From SB15 sp964557285 (GTDB taxonomy: Bacteria > Chloroflexota > Anaerolineae > Aggregatilineales > J027), in NCBI GenBank assembly GCA_964557285.1, contig CAZKZS010000008.1, forward strand, positions 1 to 39,044: a stretch of 39,044 bases of DNA, read 5' to 3'. Position 1 is the first letter of the stretch. Every line of letters begins with the position of its first letter. Below the pieces are notes generated by a model. That model was not told the DNA's origin. It worked only from the letters and a program-made list of their open reading frames with translations, and searched no databases. The position numbers and the translations under genes are program-made. This document shows positions 8,819 to 16,111 of this stretch, piece by piece.

Positions 8819-9949
8819 TTAACGGCCTGTCGACATGGGCATAATGACATGCAGAAAATCTTCACGTCCTACCGGACGGACTAATCCGGGCAGGGCAGAA
8901 CCGCTGGTTTCCAGAATAACCTGGTCTTCCTTAATCGCTGAAAGCACGTCAATCAGGTAGCGGATATTAAATGAAATTTCCAGTTCATCCCCTTCTACAG
9001 AAGCATCTACCAGCCCCCGGTTATCCCCTTTTTCCTGAGAAGTGGCCGTCACCATAACGCTGCCGGGGCCGGCCTCCGCCGGACTAATCACGACTTTAGC
9101 CGCGTTAGCTGCATCTTTAGCAAAAACTTCTGACCGTTTGCAGGCACGCAGCAGTTCATCGGTATATACCTGGGTGCTGGTGGTAAATTTTCGTGGAATG
9201 ATGGTTTCATAGTCGGGAAAAACCCCATCAATCAGGCTGGATACAATATCCACATCCGACAGGTGGAACATAACCTGATTACGACCTTCGGGCAGCGAAA
9301 TAAGCACATGCGAGTCATTATCGCCAATGATACGGGCAACTTCGGTCAGGGTGCGGGCAGGAATGATAATCTGCGTGCGTTCTGCAACCGGAGTCTCAAG
9401 TTGCGTATGCCGGACGGACAGCCGAAAACCATCGGCAGAAGCCATCGTTACCCGGTCATCTTCAAAACGGGTCAGGATTCCGGTTAGCACCGGACGGTTA
9501 TCCTCTTTAGCAGCAGCAAAATCGACATGCCCGACCATCTCCCGGAACGCATCGGCGGGGATGGCAACCCCCCGGCTGCTATCGGCTTCCGGCACTAAGG
9601 GATATTCGGAGGCATCTACACATTTGATGTTGGCGGTGGTACTGCCGCATTTTAAATTCATCACCTGATTACGCGGATTCAGCGAAAGGTCAACCCGTTC
9701 CTGGGACAGGTTGCTGACCAGATCGAGCAGAGTCCGTGCGGGGGCGGTGGTTGCCCCTTCTTCATCGACCTTTGCGCCTATCCAGCAGGTAATCCCCAAT
9801 TCAAGATTGGTTGCAGAGAGCTTGAGCCGCTGATTATCGGTGGTTAACAGCACATTGGAGAGAACGGGTAAAGTGGGACGGGACGGCACAGCCCGGTTGA
9901 CGATACTCAAGCCTTTATAAAGATTTTCCTGTAAAACCGAAACGCGCAT
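8819..9949 (-). CDS. dnaN: DNA polymerase III beta subunit (sliding clamp)
   Basis: The 376-residue product begins MRVSVLQENLYKGLSIVNRA, the classic start of bacterial beta clamps, and runs through three clamp-like folds to the C-terminal LPGLVRPVGREDFLHVIMPM, also typical of the family. The clamp forms a ring that tethers DNA polymerase III to DNA. The reading frame stays open 52 codons further upstream, but that extension overlaps the neighbouring lipoprotein gene. The ATG at 9949 has AGAGG at good spacing and gives the usual length. dnaN is not next to dnaA or recF here, so this is not a standard origin region. A good extended -10 promoter lies about 40 bases upstream. Confidence 0.96.
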   Translation of the reverse strand: MRVSVLQENLYKGLSIVNRAVPSRPTLPVLSNVLLTTDNQRLKLSATNLELGITCWIGAKVDEEGATTAPARTLLDLVSNLSQERVDLSLNPRNQVMNLKCGSTTANIKCVDASEYPLVPEADSSRGVAIPADAFREMVGHVDFAAAKEDNRPVLTGILTRFEDDRVTMASADGFRLSVRHTQLETPVAERTQIIIPARTLTEVARIIGDNDSHVLISLPEGRNQVMFHLSDVDIVSSLIDGVFPDYETIIPRKFTTSTQVYTDELLRACKRSEVFAKDAANAAKVVISPAEAGPGSVMVTATSQEKGDNRGLVDASVEGDELEISFNIRYLIDVLSAIKEDQVILETSGSALPGLVRPVGREDFLHVIMPMSTGR

Positions 9950-9986
9950 ATCAGCCTCTTGGTATTGGGAAACGAAATATCCCCGA

Positions 9987-9995
9987 ATTATAGCA
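9987..9995 (-). promoter_or_regulatory. extended -10 promoter of dnaN
   Basis: The minus strand reads TGCTATAAT: a consensus TATAAT box with the TGn extension. No good -35 box is present, as is usual for extended -10 promoters. It lies in the 61-base gap between the lipoprotein gene and dnaN, with transcription predicted to start near 9980. Confidence 0.55.
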
Positions 9996-10010
9996 CATAG
10001 AACGTTTAAG

Positions 10011-10805
10011 CTAACAGCCGTTGGGAACGGCAATGTCCTGCTGTTCGCTGGTATCCACCAGGTTGTACTGGTAATGCAGTTCCCCCGTGACCGCGTTTTC
10101 CCCAAACAGAATCAGCGCATTGTGGACATTCATGCCGACTCCAAATCGCCCTACGACATTCAATTCAGGAATCAGCCAGGCTTCCCCGCCGACAATCTCA
10201 ATCGTGCTGGGCTGCGCCTGAAAAATGCTGATTTGCAGATTGTTTTTATCAAATCCGTACTGATAAGCAGGATAGTCTAAAATTCGGGAAACCTGCCCGG
10301 TAGGAATCGCCAGCGTGAACCCGCCTACGATGCGTCCAGCAGATAGGGTAGCAATGTCCTGAGCCGCTTCATTATTAATGGTACAAATCCGGTTAGAATC
10401 GACCAGGTAAAAATCATTTTCTATCCGCACGGCCTCAATACGGGTGACGCTGCCGGAAAGCGCTTCCCCTTCAAACTGAAGCAGTACCCGTCGCCGCCGC
10501 AGGACACTGTTTTCCCATACTCGCATAATCATATAACCAACGGCTTCTTCACCTGTCGTCGTATACTGTCCGCTAAAATTTACCGTCACTTCAATCGCCC
10601 ACCCCGGCAGTTTATCCCGATTGTAATCCACGGGGTTAAACGCAATGCTTTCAAAGCCGGGGGGCGGTGCGTTCTGGGTTTTAATGATGGCCGTTTGTAC
10701 TTCCTCCGGTTTGGCCTGTGTGGGCAGGGGAATGTCGGCCTCCTTTTCCTGGCAGGCAGTGATAAAAATCAGAAAAAACAGGAAAAAAACTGACCAGAAC
10801 CGCAT
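10011..10805 (-). CDS. Hypothetical lipoprotein
   Basis: This 264-residue protein starts with a lipoprotein signal peptide: a short charged start, the hydrophobic run WSVFFLFFLIF and the lipobox ITAC with Cys18. The mature part is mainly beta-strand-like, with features such as YTTTGEEAVGYMIMRVWENS and EIVGGEAWLIPELNVVGRFG. It resembles proteins that hold averaged lipid- or ligand-binding beta sheets, but I do not recognise the family. GAGGAG lies six bases before the ATG. It is divergent from the beta-propeller gene at 10912 and sits upstream of dnaN. Role unknown; it is probably anchored to the outer face of the cytoplasmic membrane. Confidence 0.8.
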   Translation of the reverse strand: MRFWSVFFLFFLIFITACQEKEADIPLPTQAKPEEVQTAIIKTQNAPPPGFESIAFNPVDYNRDKLPGWAIEVTVNFSGQYTTTGEEAVGYMIMRVWENSVLRRRRVLLQFEGEALSGSVTRIEAVRIENDFYLVDSNRICTINNEAAQDIATLSAGRIVGGFTLAIPTGQVSRILDYPAYQYGFDKNNLQISIFQAQPSTIEIVGGEAWLIPELNVVGRFGVGMNVHNALILFGENAVTGELHYQYNLVDTSEQQDIAVPNGC

Positions 10806-10911
10806 CCGTAGCTCCTCAAGACGATTTCCTTAAAGCCATATTAACCTAGCCTAGCCATAAGCGCGACCCTATGCGATAATCTTCACAAACACTCGTGAAA
10901 CCTGGAACAAA
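10806..10911. promoter_or_regulatory. divergent intergenic region
   Basis: These 106 bases separate the divergent lipoprotein and beta-propeller genes and must hold promoters for both. On the plus strand GATAAT at 10875-10880 is a plausible -10 box, but its -35 region is weak. No hairpin or operator stands out. Confidence 0.3.
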
Positions 10912-12102
10912 ATGGAACTTCAACTCAAGCGGCGGATGCGTCGGCAGGCGTATGTGCTGGGTGTGCTGGCAGTTATTTCTGCGCTGTTTGGAATCGCTTT
11001 TGTAGCGCTGGGCGGGCTACCGGATAAACGTTTTCTCCGGTTAGGGGAAAACGTGCCGGGGGTGGTTGTCCCTGAAGATTTTGAAATCACTGTTTTTGCG
11101 ATGGAACTGACCGCGCCGCGTTATATGGCTGTCCAGCCGGAAACCAACGTTCTCTTTGTTTCAGACCGGGGAACAGGGCGGCTCGTCGCTCTGCCTGATG
11201 AAAATGGCGACCACAAGGCCGATAAAAAAATCACGATTCTGGATGGGTTGGCGATTCCTACGGGATTAGCGTTTCATGAAGGCTGGCTGTATCTAGCGGA
11301 ATCCAATCAGGTGAGTCGGCTGCGGCTGGATAAGAATTACAAGGTTATCGAAAAACAGGTTGTGGTGGATGACCTTCCGGCGGGCAAAAATCAGGATGAA
11401 GAAGTCAGCAACATGCACGCCCTTCTGATTCACGAGAATGAACTTTACGTGACTGTAGAAGCAAGTTGCGCGGGCTGCGAAGAAACCGATTCGCGGCGGG
11501 CGGCGGTGGTGGTGTATGACCTTGACGGCAGCAACGAACGTATTTTTGCAAGTGGGTTGTACTATCCAATGGCGCTGGCGGTGAATCCGGTGAATCAGCA
11601 AATCTGGGTAGCGGTGCAGGGGCGGCCTGCCTTTTCGCAGGATGTGCCAGAAAGTATCTATGCGATTCAGAATGCGGATTTTGGGGGCTGGCCTGCCTGC
11701 CACGCGGGTACCCTGGTCGATGACCGCTTTGAGGGGGGATGTGAGGGTGTGCTTCAGCCGTTAGTGACCCTTGACCCCCAGGGAAACATTAGCGGCCTGG
11801 CTTTTTATACCAATCCGCAAGCGCCCGAAAAATATCGGGGTGATGTGTTTGTGGCTTTTCATGGAGGCGTGAACAAGGCCGGAAAGCAGGTGGGTCTTGG
11901 CCTACTGCGGCTGGATGTTGACCCGATAACGGGTGAGCTGGTGAGTGACGACTTTGAATATTTCGCTGAAGGCTGGTGGCTGAGCGAAGAACCGGGCGAT
12001 TTGCGTGGGCGTCCCTGGGCAGTGGTCATGTCCGGCGACGGAAATCTCTACGTTTCCGACGATGACGCGGGCGCAATCTACCAGATTCGACTCAAAAACT
12101 AA
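10912..12102 (+). CDS. Membrane-anchored beta-propeller protein, glucose/sorbosone dehydrogenase-like
   Basis: The 396-residue product has one N-terminal transmembrane helix (about 12-34) and then a beta-propeller of the PQQ-dependent sugar dehydrogenase (GSDH/sorbosone dehydrogenase) type. Supporting motifs include LPEDF-like entry (VVVPEDFEITVFA), repeated blades such as NVLFVSDRGTGRLVALPDEN, PTGLAFHEGWLYLAESNQV, YPMALAVNPVNQQIWVAVQG, and the closing WAVVMSGDGNLYVSDDDAGA. The family oxidises sugars or aldehydes outside the cytoplasm with PQQ, but several members lack activity and the PQQ ligands cannot be confirmed by eye. It contains a Cys pair (ASCAGCEETD). It lies 94 bases upstream of the cytochrome oxidase genes on the same strand, so delivery of electrons to the chain is possible, but that is inference. 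Only a weak ribosome site (GGA) precedes the ATG. Confidence 0.75.
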   Translation: MELQLKRRMRRQAYVLGVLAVISALFGIAFVALGGLPDKRFLRLGENVPGVVVPEDFEITVFAMELTAPRYMAVQPETNVLFVSDRGTGRLVALPDENGDHKADKKITILDGLAIPTGLAFHEGWLYLAESNQVSRLRLDKNYKVIEKQVVVDDLPAGKNQDEEVSNMHALLIHENELYVTVEASCAGCEETDSRRAAVVVYDLDGSNERIFASGLYYPMALAVNPVNQQIWVAVQGRPAFSQDVPESIYAIQNADFGGWPACHAGTLVDDRFEGGCEGVLQPLVTLDPQGNISGLAFYTNPQAPEKYRGDVFVAFHGGVNKAGKQVGLGLLRLDVDPITGELVSDDFEYFAEGWWLSEEPGDLRGRPWAVVMSGDGNLYVSDDDAGAIYQIRLKN

Positions 12103-12104
12103 TT

Positions 12105-12133
12105 TTGACGAAACCCTGCAAATTCAGTACATT
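12105..12133 (+). promoter_or_regulatory. promoter of the cytochrome oxidase operon
   Basis: TTGACG (12105-12110), a 17-base spacer and TACATT (12128-12133) lie just after the beta-propeller gene. Five of six -35 bases and four of six -10 bases fit the consensus. It would allow ctaCD expression independent of the gene upstream. Confidence 0.45.
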
Positions 12134-12196
12134 TGTAGGGCTGTGAAAGTTGTCACATAGCGTTGTTTTTTGTTAATTTAATTTAGGCAAGGGTGT

Positions 12197-13378
12197 ATGA
12201 GTGTAGTAAGGAAGCCTGAGCAGAATCAGACTATCAATTACCCATTGATTATAGCCGCCGTCGTTGTGTGGACTATCATCAGCGTCATTGTCTACCTGTA
12301 TGGGGCAGAATGGTTTATGCCCGAAGCCGCCACTGTGGAAGCCGATGCAGTGGATAACCTGTTCCGCTTTATGCTGGCGATTGGGACCTTTATTTTCCTG
12401 CTGGTGGAAACCCTGGTTTTTTATTTTGCTATCCGCTATGGCTTTATGCGTGACCGGAACGATGAAACCGACGGCCCCCCAATTCACGGGAATAATACGC
12501 TGGAAATTGTGTGGACGATTATTCCTGCCATCATTGTGTTTGTGCTGACGGTGTACAGCTTTCAGGTGCTGATAGATACTACGGAAGCCAAAGAGGGCGA
12601 ACGGGAAATCAAAGTCACCGGACAGCAGTTTTTCTGGAGTTTTGAGTACCCGGATGAACAGTATCAATTAAAAATCAACCACATTCTGGTCGTGCCGGAA
12701 GGTCAGGCCATCAAACTTGCCATGAACAGTGAAGATGTGATTCATGCCTTCTGGGTGCCGGCCTTCCGCGTTAAACAGGATGTCATGCCGGGGCGCACCA
12801 GCAATTTACGTTTTACAGCCAATGAGCATACTGGCCTGCCCGACCCCAGCCTGATAGACATTTACGACCCTACCCTGACCGTTGACCAGATTGATGAACT
12901 TGATTTTGGGTATGAGATTGTGTGTGCGGAATTGTGCGGGGCGCTGCATGGCCGGATGCGCGGCAAGGCGTTCGTTGTAACTGACGAGGAATATGAACAA
13001 TTCCTTGAAGGGCTGCGCGAAATCGAACGTGAAAAAGAACGCCAGCGTCAGGAAGCCCTTGAAAATCTGGATGCGCTGAAGGAACTGGGACGCACGCTGT
13101 TTGCCACCTATGGCTGCAACGCCTGCCATCAACTGGCCGATGCAAATTCTCTCAATATGGGGCAGGGTCCCTCGTTAAATGGGCTTGAAGAACGTGCCGC
13201 TACCTATCCGGGGTATGAGTCGGCGGAGGATTATATCCACACCTCTATTATTAATCCAAATGCGTATGTGGTGGAAGGGTACGCGCCGGGCATTATGCCC
13301 CAAAACTTTGCCTCGCGTATCCCACCGGAGGATTTGGAAATTCTAGTCACGTATCTGGCAGCGCCAAAAGATAACTAA
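12197..13378 (+). CDS. ctaC: Cytochrome c oxidase subunit II fused to cytochrome c (caa3 type)
   Basis: The 393-residue protein has hydrophobic helices at about 14-36, 59-82 and 100-125, then the extracytoplasmic cupredoxin domain with the CuA ligands: His183 in VIHAFWVPAFRVKQD and the cluster Cys243, Glu245, Cys247, His251, Met254 in CAELCGALHGRM. A charged linker leads to a C-terminal cytochrome c domain with the haem motif CNACH (Cys307, Cys310, His311) and a probable Met axial ligand in GIMPQNF. It accepts electrons from a donor and passes them through haem c and CuA to subunit I. The fused haem domain marks the caa3 type. The gene lies 19 bases ahead of ctaD. Three helices before the CuA domain is one more than usual; the first may be a retained signal anchor. 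Confidence 0.95.
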   Translation: MSVVRKPEQNQTINYPLIIAAVVVWTIISVIVYLYGAEWFMPEAATVEADAVDNLFRFMLAIGTFIFLLVETLVFYFAIRYGFMRDRNDETDGPPIHGNNTLEIVWTIIPAIIVFVLTVYSFQVLIDTTEAKEGEREIKVTGQQFFWSFEYPDEQYQLKINHILVVPEGQAIKLAMNSEDVIHAFWVPAFRVKQDVMPGRTSNLRFTANEHTGLPDPSLIDIYDPTLTVDQIDELDFGYEIVCAELCGALHGRMRGKAFVVTDEEYEQFLEGLREIEREKERQRQEALENLDALKELGRTLFATYGCNACHQLADANSLNMGQGPSLNGLEERAATYPGYESAEDYIHTSIINPNAYVVEGYAPGIMPQNFASRIPPEDLEILVTYLAAPKDN

Positions 13379-13397
13379 AGGGTGAGGAAGTAGAGTT

Positions 13398-15116
13398 ATG
13401 GCAACCAATGCAGTTGGCGTCTATGAAGGCGCTCGTGAACATGCAGCCGCAGAACGTACAAGCTGGTGGGAATATCTCACCTGGAGTACCGACCATAAGG
13501 TGATTGGGGTTCAATACGGAATCACAGCGTTTTTGTTCTTTCTTTTTGGCGGGACACTGGCGCTGCTCATCCGTACCGAACTCTGGAATCCAGCGGCAGG
13601 CGATCTTGTAGAAGGGTCAGCTTACAATTCGCTGTTTACTATTCATGCGACGGTGATGATTTTCCTCTTTATCATCCCAATGGGCGGTGCATTTGCCAAC
13701 TATGTGATTCCGCTTCAGATTGGGGCGGCGGATATGGCTTTCCCCTGGCTCAATGCGTTTGCCTTCTGGCTGATTCCTCCGGCGGGGTTTATCCTGCTGC
13801 TGGGGTATGCATTTGGGCCCGCCGAAGCAGGCTGGACGGCTTATCCTCCGCTTAGCACAATTACCCGCGACGGACAAACCCTCTGGATTGTGGCGGTTCA
13901 CCTGCTGGGATTATCGTCCATTTTGGGGGCGGTAAACTTTGTGGTCACAATTGTGAATCTGCGAGCGCCAGGCATGGGATACTGGCAGATGCCACTGCTG
14001 TGCTGGGCGATTCTAGCAACGTCATTGCTGCAAATTCTGGCGACTCCCTTCCTGGCGGGCGGCATTACCATGCTGCTGTTTGAACGTATCGCCGGAACGA
14101 GCTTTTTCCAGCGCGTGGGCGGCGGCGGCGAAGGGGATGTGCTGCTGTGGCAGAATGTCTTCTGGTTCTACTCCCATCCCGCCGTGTATATCATGGTGCT
14201 ACCCGCGATGGGGATTCTTTCCGAAGTGCTGTCGGTGTTCTCCCGTAAACCTATTTTTGGCTACCGGGCGATTGCTATTTCCTCCTTTGGGATTGCCTTT
14301 TTTGGCTTCCTGGTCTGGGCGCACCATATGTTTTCCAGCCTCAGCCCCACGCTGCGTATTCCCTTCATGGTCACATCTATGATTATTGCTGTGCCAACGG
14401 GCATCAAAATTTTTAGCTGGCTGGGGACGATCTGGCGTGGCAAACTGCGCTTGCAACCGCCTTTGCTGTTTGGACTGGGTTTCCTGTCCATGTTTGTGAT
14501 TGGCGGGATTACGGGGGTCATGCTGGCGTCTGTGCCTGTAGATGTCCACATGCATGATACGTATTTTGTGGTTGCCCACCTGCATTTTGTGCTGTTTGGC
14601 GGCAGTGTGTTCGGGATTTACGCCGGATTGTATTTCTGGTGGCCGAAAGTGACCGGACGGATGATGAGTTCTTTCTGGGGAAATGTGCATTTTGCCTTTA
14701 CCTATGTGGGCTTTTTCCTGACCTTTTTCCCGATGCACTTCCTGGGCGCGAGTGGGATGCCGCGTCGAGTAGGCTGGTACGCGGAAGAATTTACCGACCT
14801 GAACCGCCTGGCAACCGTTGGCTCGATGATTCTGGGCTTTTCGACCCTTATCTTTGTGGCAAACGCCTTTTATTCGCTGCTGATGGGCAGAAAAGCCGGA
14901 AACAACCCCTGGCAGTCGCTGACGCTGGAATGGACAGTTTCATCCCCGCCGCCCAAACACAACTTCCTGGAACAGCCCATTCCCGCAATTGACCCTTATG
15001 GGTATGGCACAGAAGAAGCCTATGCCTATCTGCGCGGCGAACGGCCTCAGATTACCTTAGAAGGGGGCGCTCACCGCCAGGCTGATACATTAGCAGATGA
15101 AGCTGCTGGAGACTAA
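13398..15116 (+). CDS. ctaD: Cytochrome c oxidase subunit I (haem-copper oxidase, A2 type)
   Basis: The 572-residue protein has about 12 transmembrane helices and all metal ligands: low-spin haem His83 (TIHATVM) and His396, CuB ligands His260, His309 and His310, and high-spin haem His394 (VAHLHFV). Tyr264, four residues after His260, can form the His-Tyr cross-link. The canonical Glu of the D proton channel (HPEVY) is replaced: the site reads YSHPAVY, with Tyr258-Ser259 instead. In the accepted oxidase classification this YS motif defines the A2 subfamily, also seen in Thermus and other caa3 enzymes. It reduces O2 to water and pumps protons. GAGGAA precedes the ATG. No subunit III or IV gene by recognisable sequence follows; a small unknown membrane protein takes that position. 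Confidence 0.97.
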   Translation: MATNAVGVYEGAREHAAAERTSWWEYLTWSTDHKVIGVQYGITAFLFFLFGGTLALLIRTELWNPAAGDLVEGSAYNSLFTIHATVMIFLFIIPMGGAFANYVIPLQIGAADMAFPWLNAFAFWLIPPAGFILLLGYAFGPAEAGWTAYPPLSTITRDGQTLWIVAVHLLGLSSILGAVNFVVTIVNLRAPGMGYWQMPLLCWAILATSLLQILATPFLAGGITMLLFERIAGTSFFQRVGGGGEGDVLLWQNVFWFYSHPAVYIMVLPAMGILSEVLSVFSRKPIFGYRAIAISSFGIAFFGFLVWAHHMFSSLSPTLRIPFMVTSMIIAVPTGIKIFSWLGTIWRGKLRLQPPLLFGLGFLSMFVIGGITGVMLASVPVDVHMHDTYFVVAHLHFVLFGGSVFGIYAGLYFWWPKVTGRMMSSFWGNVHFAFTYVGFFLTFFPMHFLGASGMPRRVGWYAEEFTDLNRLATVGSMILGFSTLIFVANAFYSLLMGRKAGNNPWQSLTLEWTVSSPPPKHNFLEQPIPAIDPYGYGTEEAYAYLRGERPQITLEGGAHRQADTLADEAAGD

Positions 15117-15122
15117 AAAAAG

Positions 15123-15920
15123 ATGTTAAAACCGCCTGCTCCTTTGGTTCTCCCCGGTTTTTTCCGGGCAATCGCTGGCTTTGTGCTGGGACTGGTCATT
15201 GCGGTGGTGGTGACGGGACTCATCAGGAATAACTTCCTCGGTTCGCCCATGTATCTCATCGGGTGGGACTTTTTAAATGATATTCCCCTGCTTGGGGATA
15301 AAGGGGTTTTCTGGGATGACCAGGCGACCCTCATGTTTGGCTTGTTTGGTGGTGCGTTAGGGTATCTGTGGGGCGCGGGCGCGATTTACGGCCATGTACC
15401 CACCAAACTTCCTCAACGGGCGATAGTCCCGCGTATTCCCGTAGACCCGGATGCCCCGCGCGAGCGTCGTAATCCGCTTGCTCCTCTGGTAGAAGCGCTG
15501 CCCGGCCTGGGCATGGTGTTTCTGGTGCTGGTGATTGCGGCTATTGTCCTGGGACTGCTGCCTCTGGCCGATTTTTTGCCGAAACAGCATCAGGTAACTG
15601 CTGAAACCGCCGACACTTCTGCTTATGGGGAAGGGGACTTTAACTTGCTCGGCATTGTCACTATTAGTGGGCAGCAGGAAGTGAAATTTGCAGTATTCGC
15701 AGCCATCGTGATTGCTGCTGTGCTGGGAACAGCCCTGTTTATTGCCGGAATTTTTTACCTGCTCAATTTGCAGGTTAAGAGCGCGGTGGAAGCGCCGCCT
15801 GACCCGGAAGCAGGCGCGAACTTTCCGCCGATTCGGTATGGGTTAATGCTGGCACGATTTTTTACCCAGTGGCTGCTGGATGTTTTGCATACTGTACAGG
15901 CAGCCGTCCGCCCCCGGTAA
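15123..15920 (+). CDS. Hypothetical four-helix membrane protein linked to cytochrome oxidase
   Basis: This 265-residue protein starts six bases after ctaD and ends before a strong terminator, so it belongs to the oxidase operon. Hydrophobic helices lie at about 12-34, 68-88, 128-150 and 190-216, with a possible further amphipathic segment near the end. It has no motif of subunit III (no family-specific acidic helix) or of subunit IV that I can recognise. The N-terminal part includes GWDFLNDIPLLGDKGVFWDD, which looks like a folded extramembrane loop. Position and membrane nature suggest an oxidase-associated subunit or assembly factor, which is inference. GGAG lies 11 bases before the ATG, a little far. 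Confidence 0.8.
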   Translation: MLKPPAPLVLPGFFRAIAGFVLGLVIAVVVTGLIRNNFLGSPMYLIGWDFLNDIPLLGDKGVFWDDQATLMFGLFGGALGYLWGAGAIYGHVPTKLPQRAIVPRIPVDPDAPRERRNPLAPLVEALPGLGMVFLVLVIAAIVLGLLPLADFLPKQHQVTAETADTSAYGEGDFNLLGIVTISGQQEVKFAVFAAIVIAAVLGTALFIAGIFYLLNLQVKSAVEAPPDPEAGANFPPIRYGLMLARFFTQWLLDVLHTVQAAVRPR

Positions 15921-15950
15921 AGCGTAGGCATCATTAATCAGAGCGATAGA

Positions 15951-15975
15951 AGGGACACGGCACTGCCGTGTCCCT
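15951..15975. repeat. perfect 25-base palindromic repeat
   Basis: AGGGACACGGCA and its reverse complement TGCCGTGTCCCT flank a single C: a 12-bp perfect inverted repeat between the oxidase operon and the BMP gene. Such GC-rich palindromes occur as dispersed intergenic repeats in many bacteria. It sits directly before the intrinsic terminator and may help stop transcription or protect the 3' end. Confidence 0.65.
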
Positions 15976-15978
15976 ACG

Positions 15979-16003
15979 AAAAACCCGTTTAGGCGGGTTT
16001 TTT
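15979..16003 (+). terminator. intrinsic terminator of the cytochrome oxidase operon
   Basis: AAAAACCCG and CGGGTTTTT form a 9-bp stem around the loop TTTAGG, followed by a run of T. The A-run on the 5' side makes it active in both directions in principle. A second small hairpin, GGTTT-AGCC-AAACC, follows at 16004-16017. Confidence 0.85.
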
Positions 16004-16020
16004 GGTTTAGCCAAACCTCA

Positions 16021-16043
16021 TGAAATTTATATGACAAATTTCA
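16021..16043. promoter_or_regulatory. inverted repeat, possible operator upstream of the BMP gene
   Basis: TGAAATTT, seven bases and AAATTTCA form a perfect 8-bp inverted repeat. It ends 11 bases before the -35 box of the predicted BMP promoter. This geometry suits a regulator binding site, but no regulator is identified. Confidence 0.35.
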
Positions 16044-16054
16044 GGGCAAATTTG

Positions 16055-16083
16055 TTGCGAAGGTGGTCAGGCGTCGTTAGACT
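16055..16083 (+). promoter_or_regulatory. promoter of the purine uptake operon
   Basis: TTGCGA (16055-16060), a 17-base spacer and TAGACT (16078-16083) precede the BMP start by 28 bases. Each box matches four of six consensus positions with ideal spacing. Confidence 0.45.
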
Positions 16084-16111
16084 GTAGTTGCAACAATGGA
16101 AAGGACTTAAG

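Noticed and set aside
9950..10105. 52-codon N-terminal extension of dnaN
   Set aside because: It overlaps the lipoprotein gene and lacks family similarity; the ATG at 9949 has a ribosome site and gives the normal clamp N-terminus.
14199..14738. 179-codon minus-strand frame opposite ctaD
   Set aside because: Antisense to invariant metal-ligand regions of cytochrome oxidase; rich in His, Gln and Lys as expected from reversed membrane codons.
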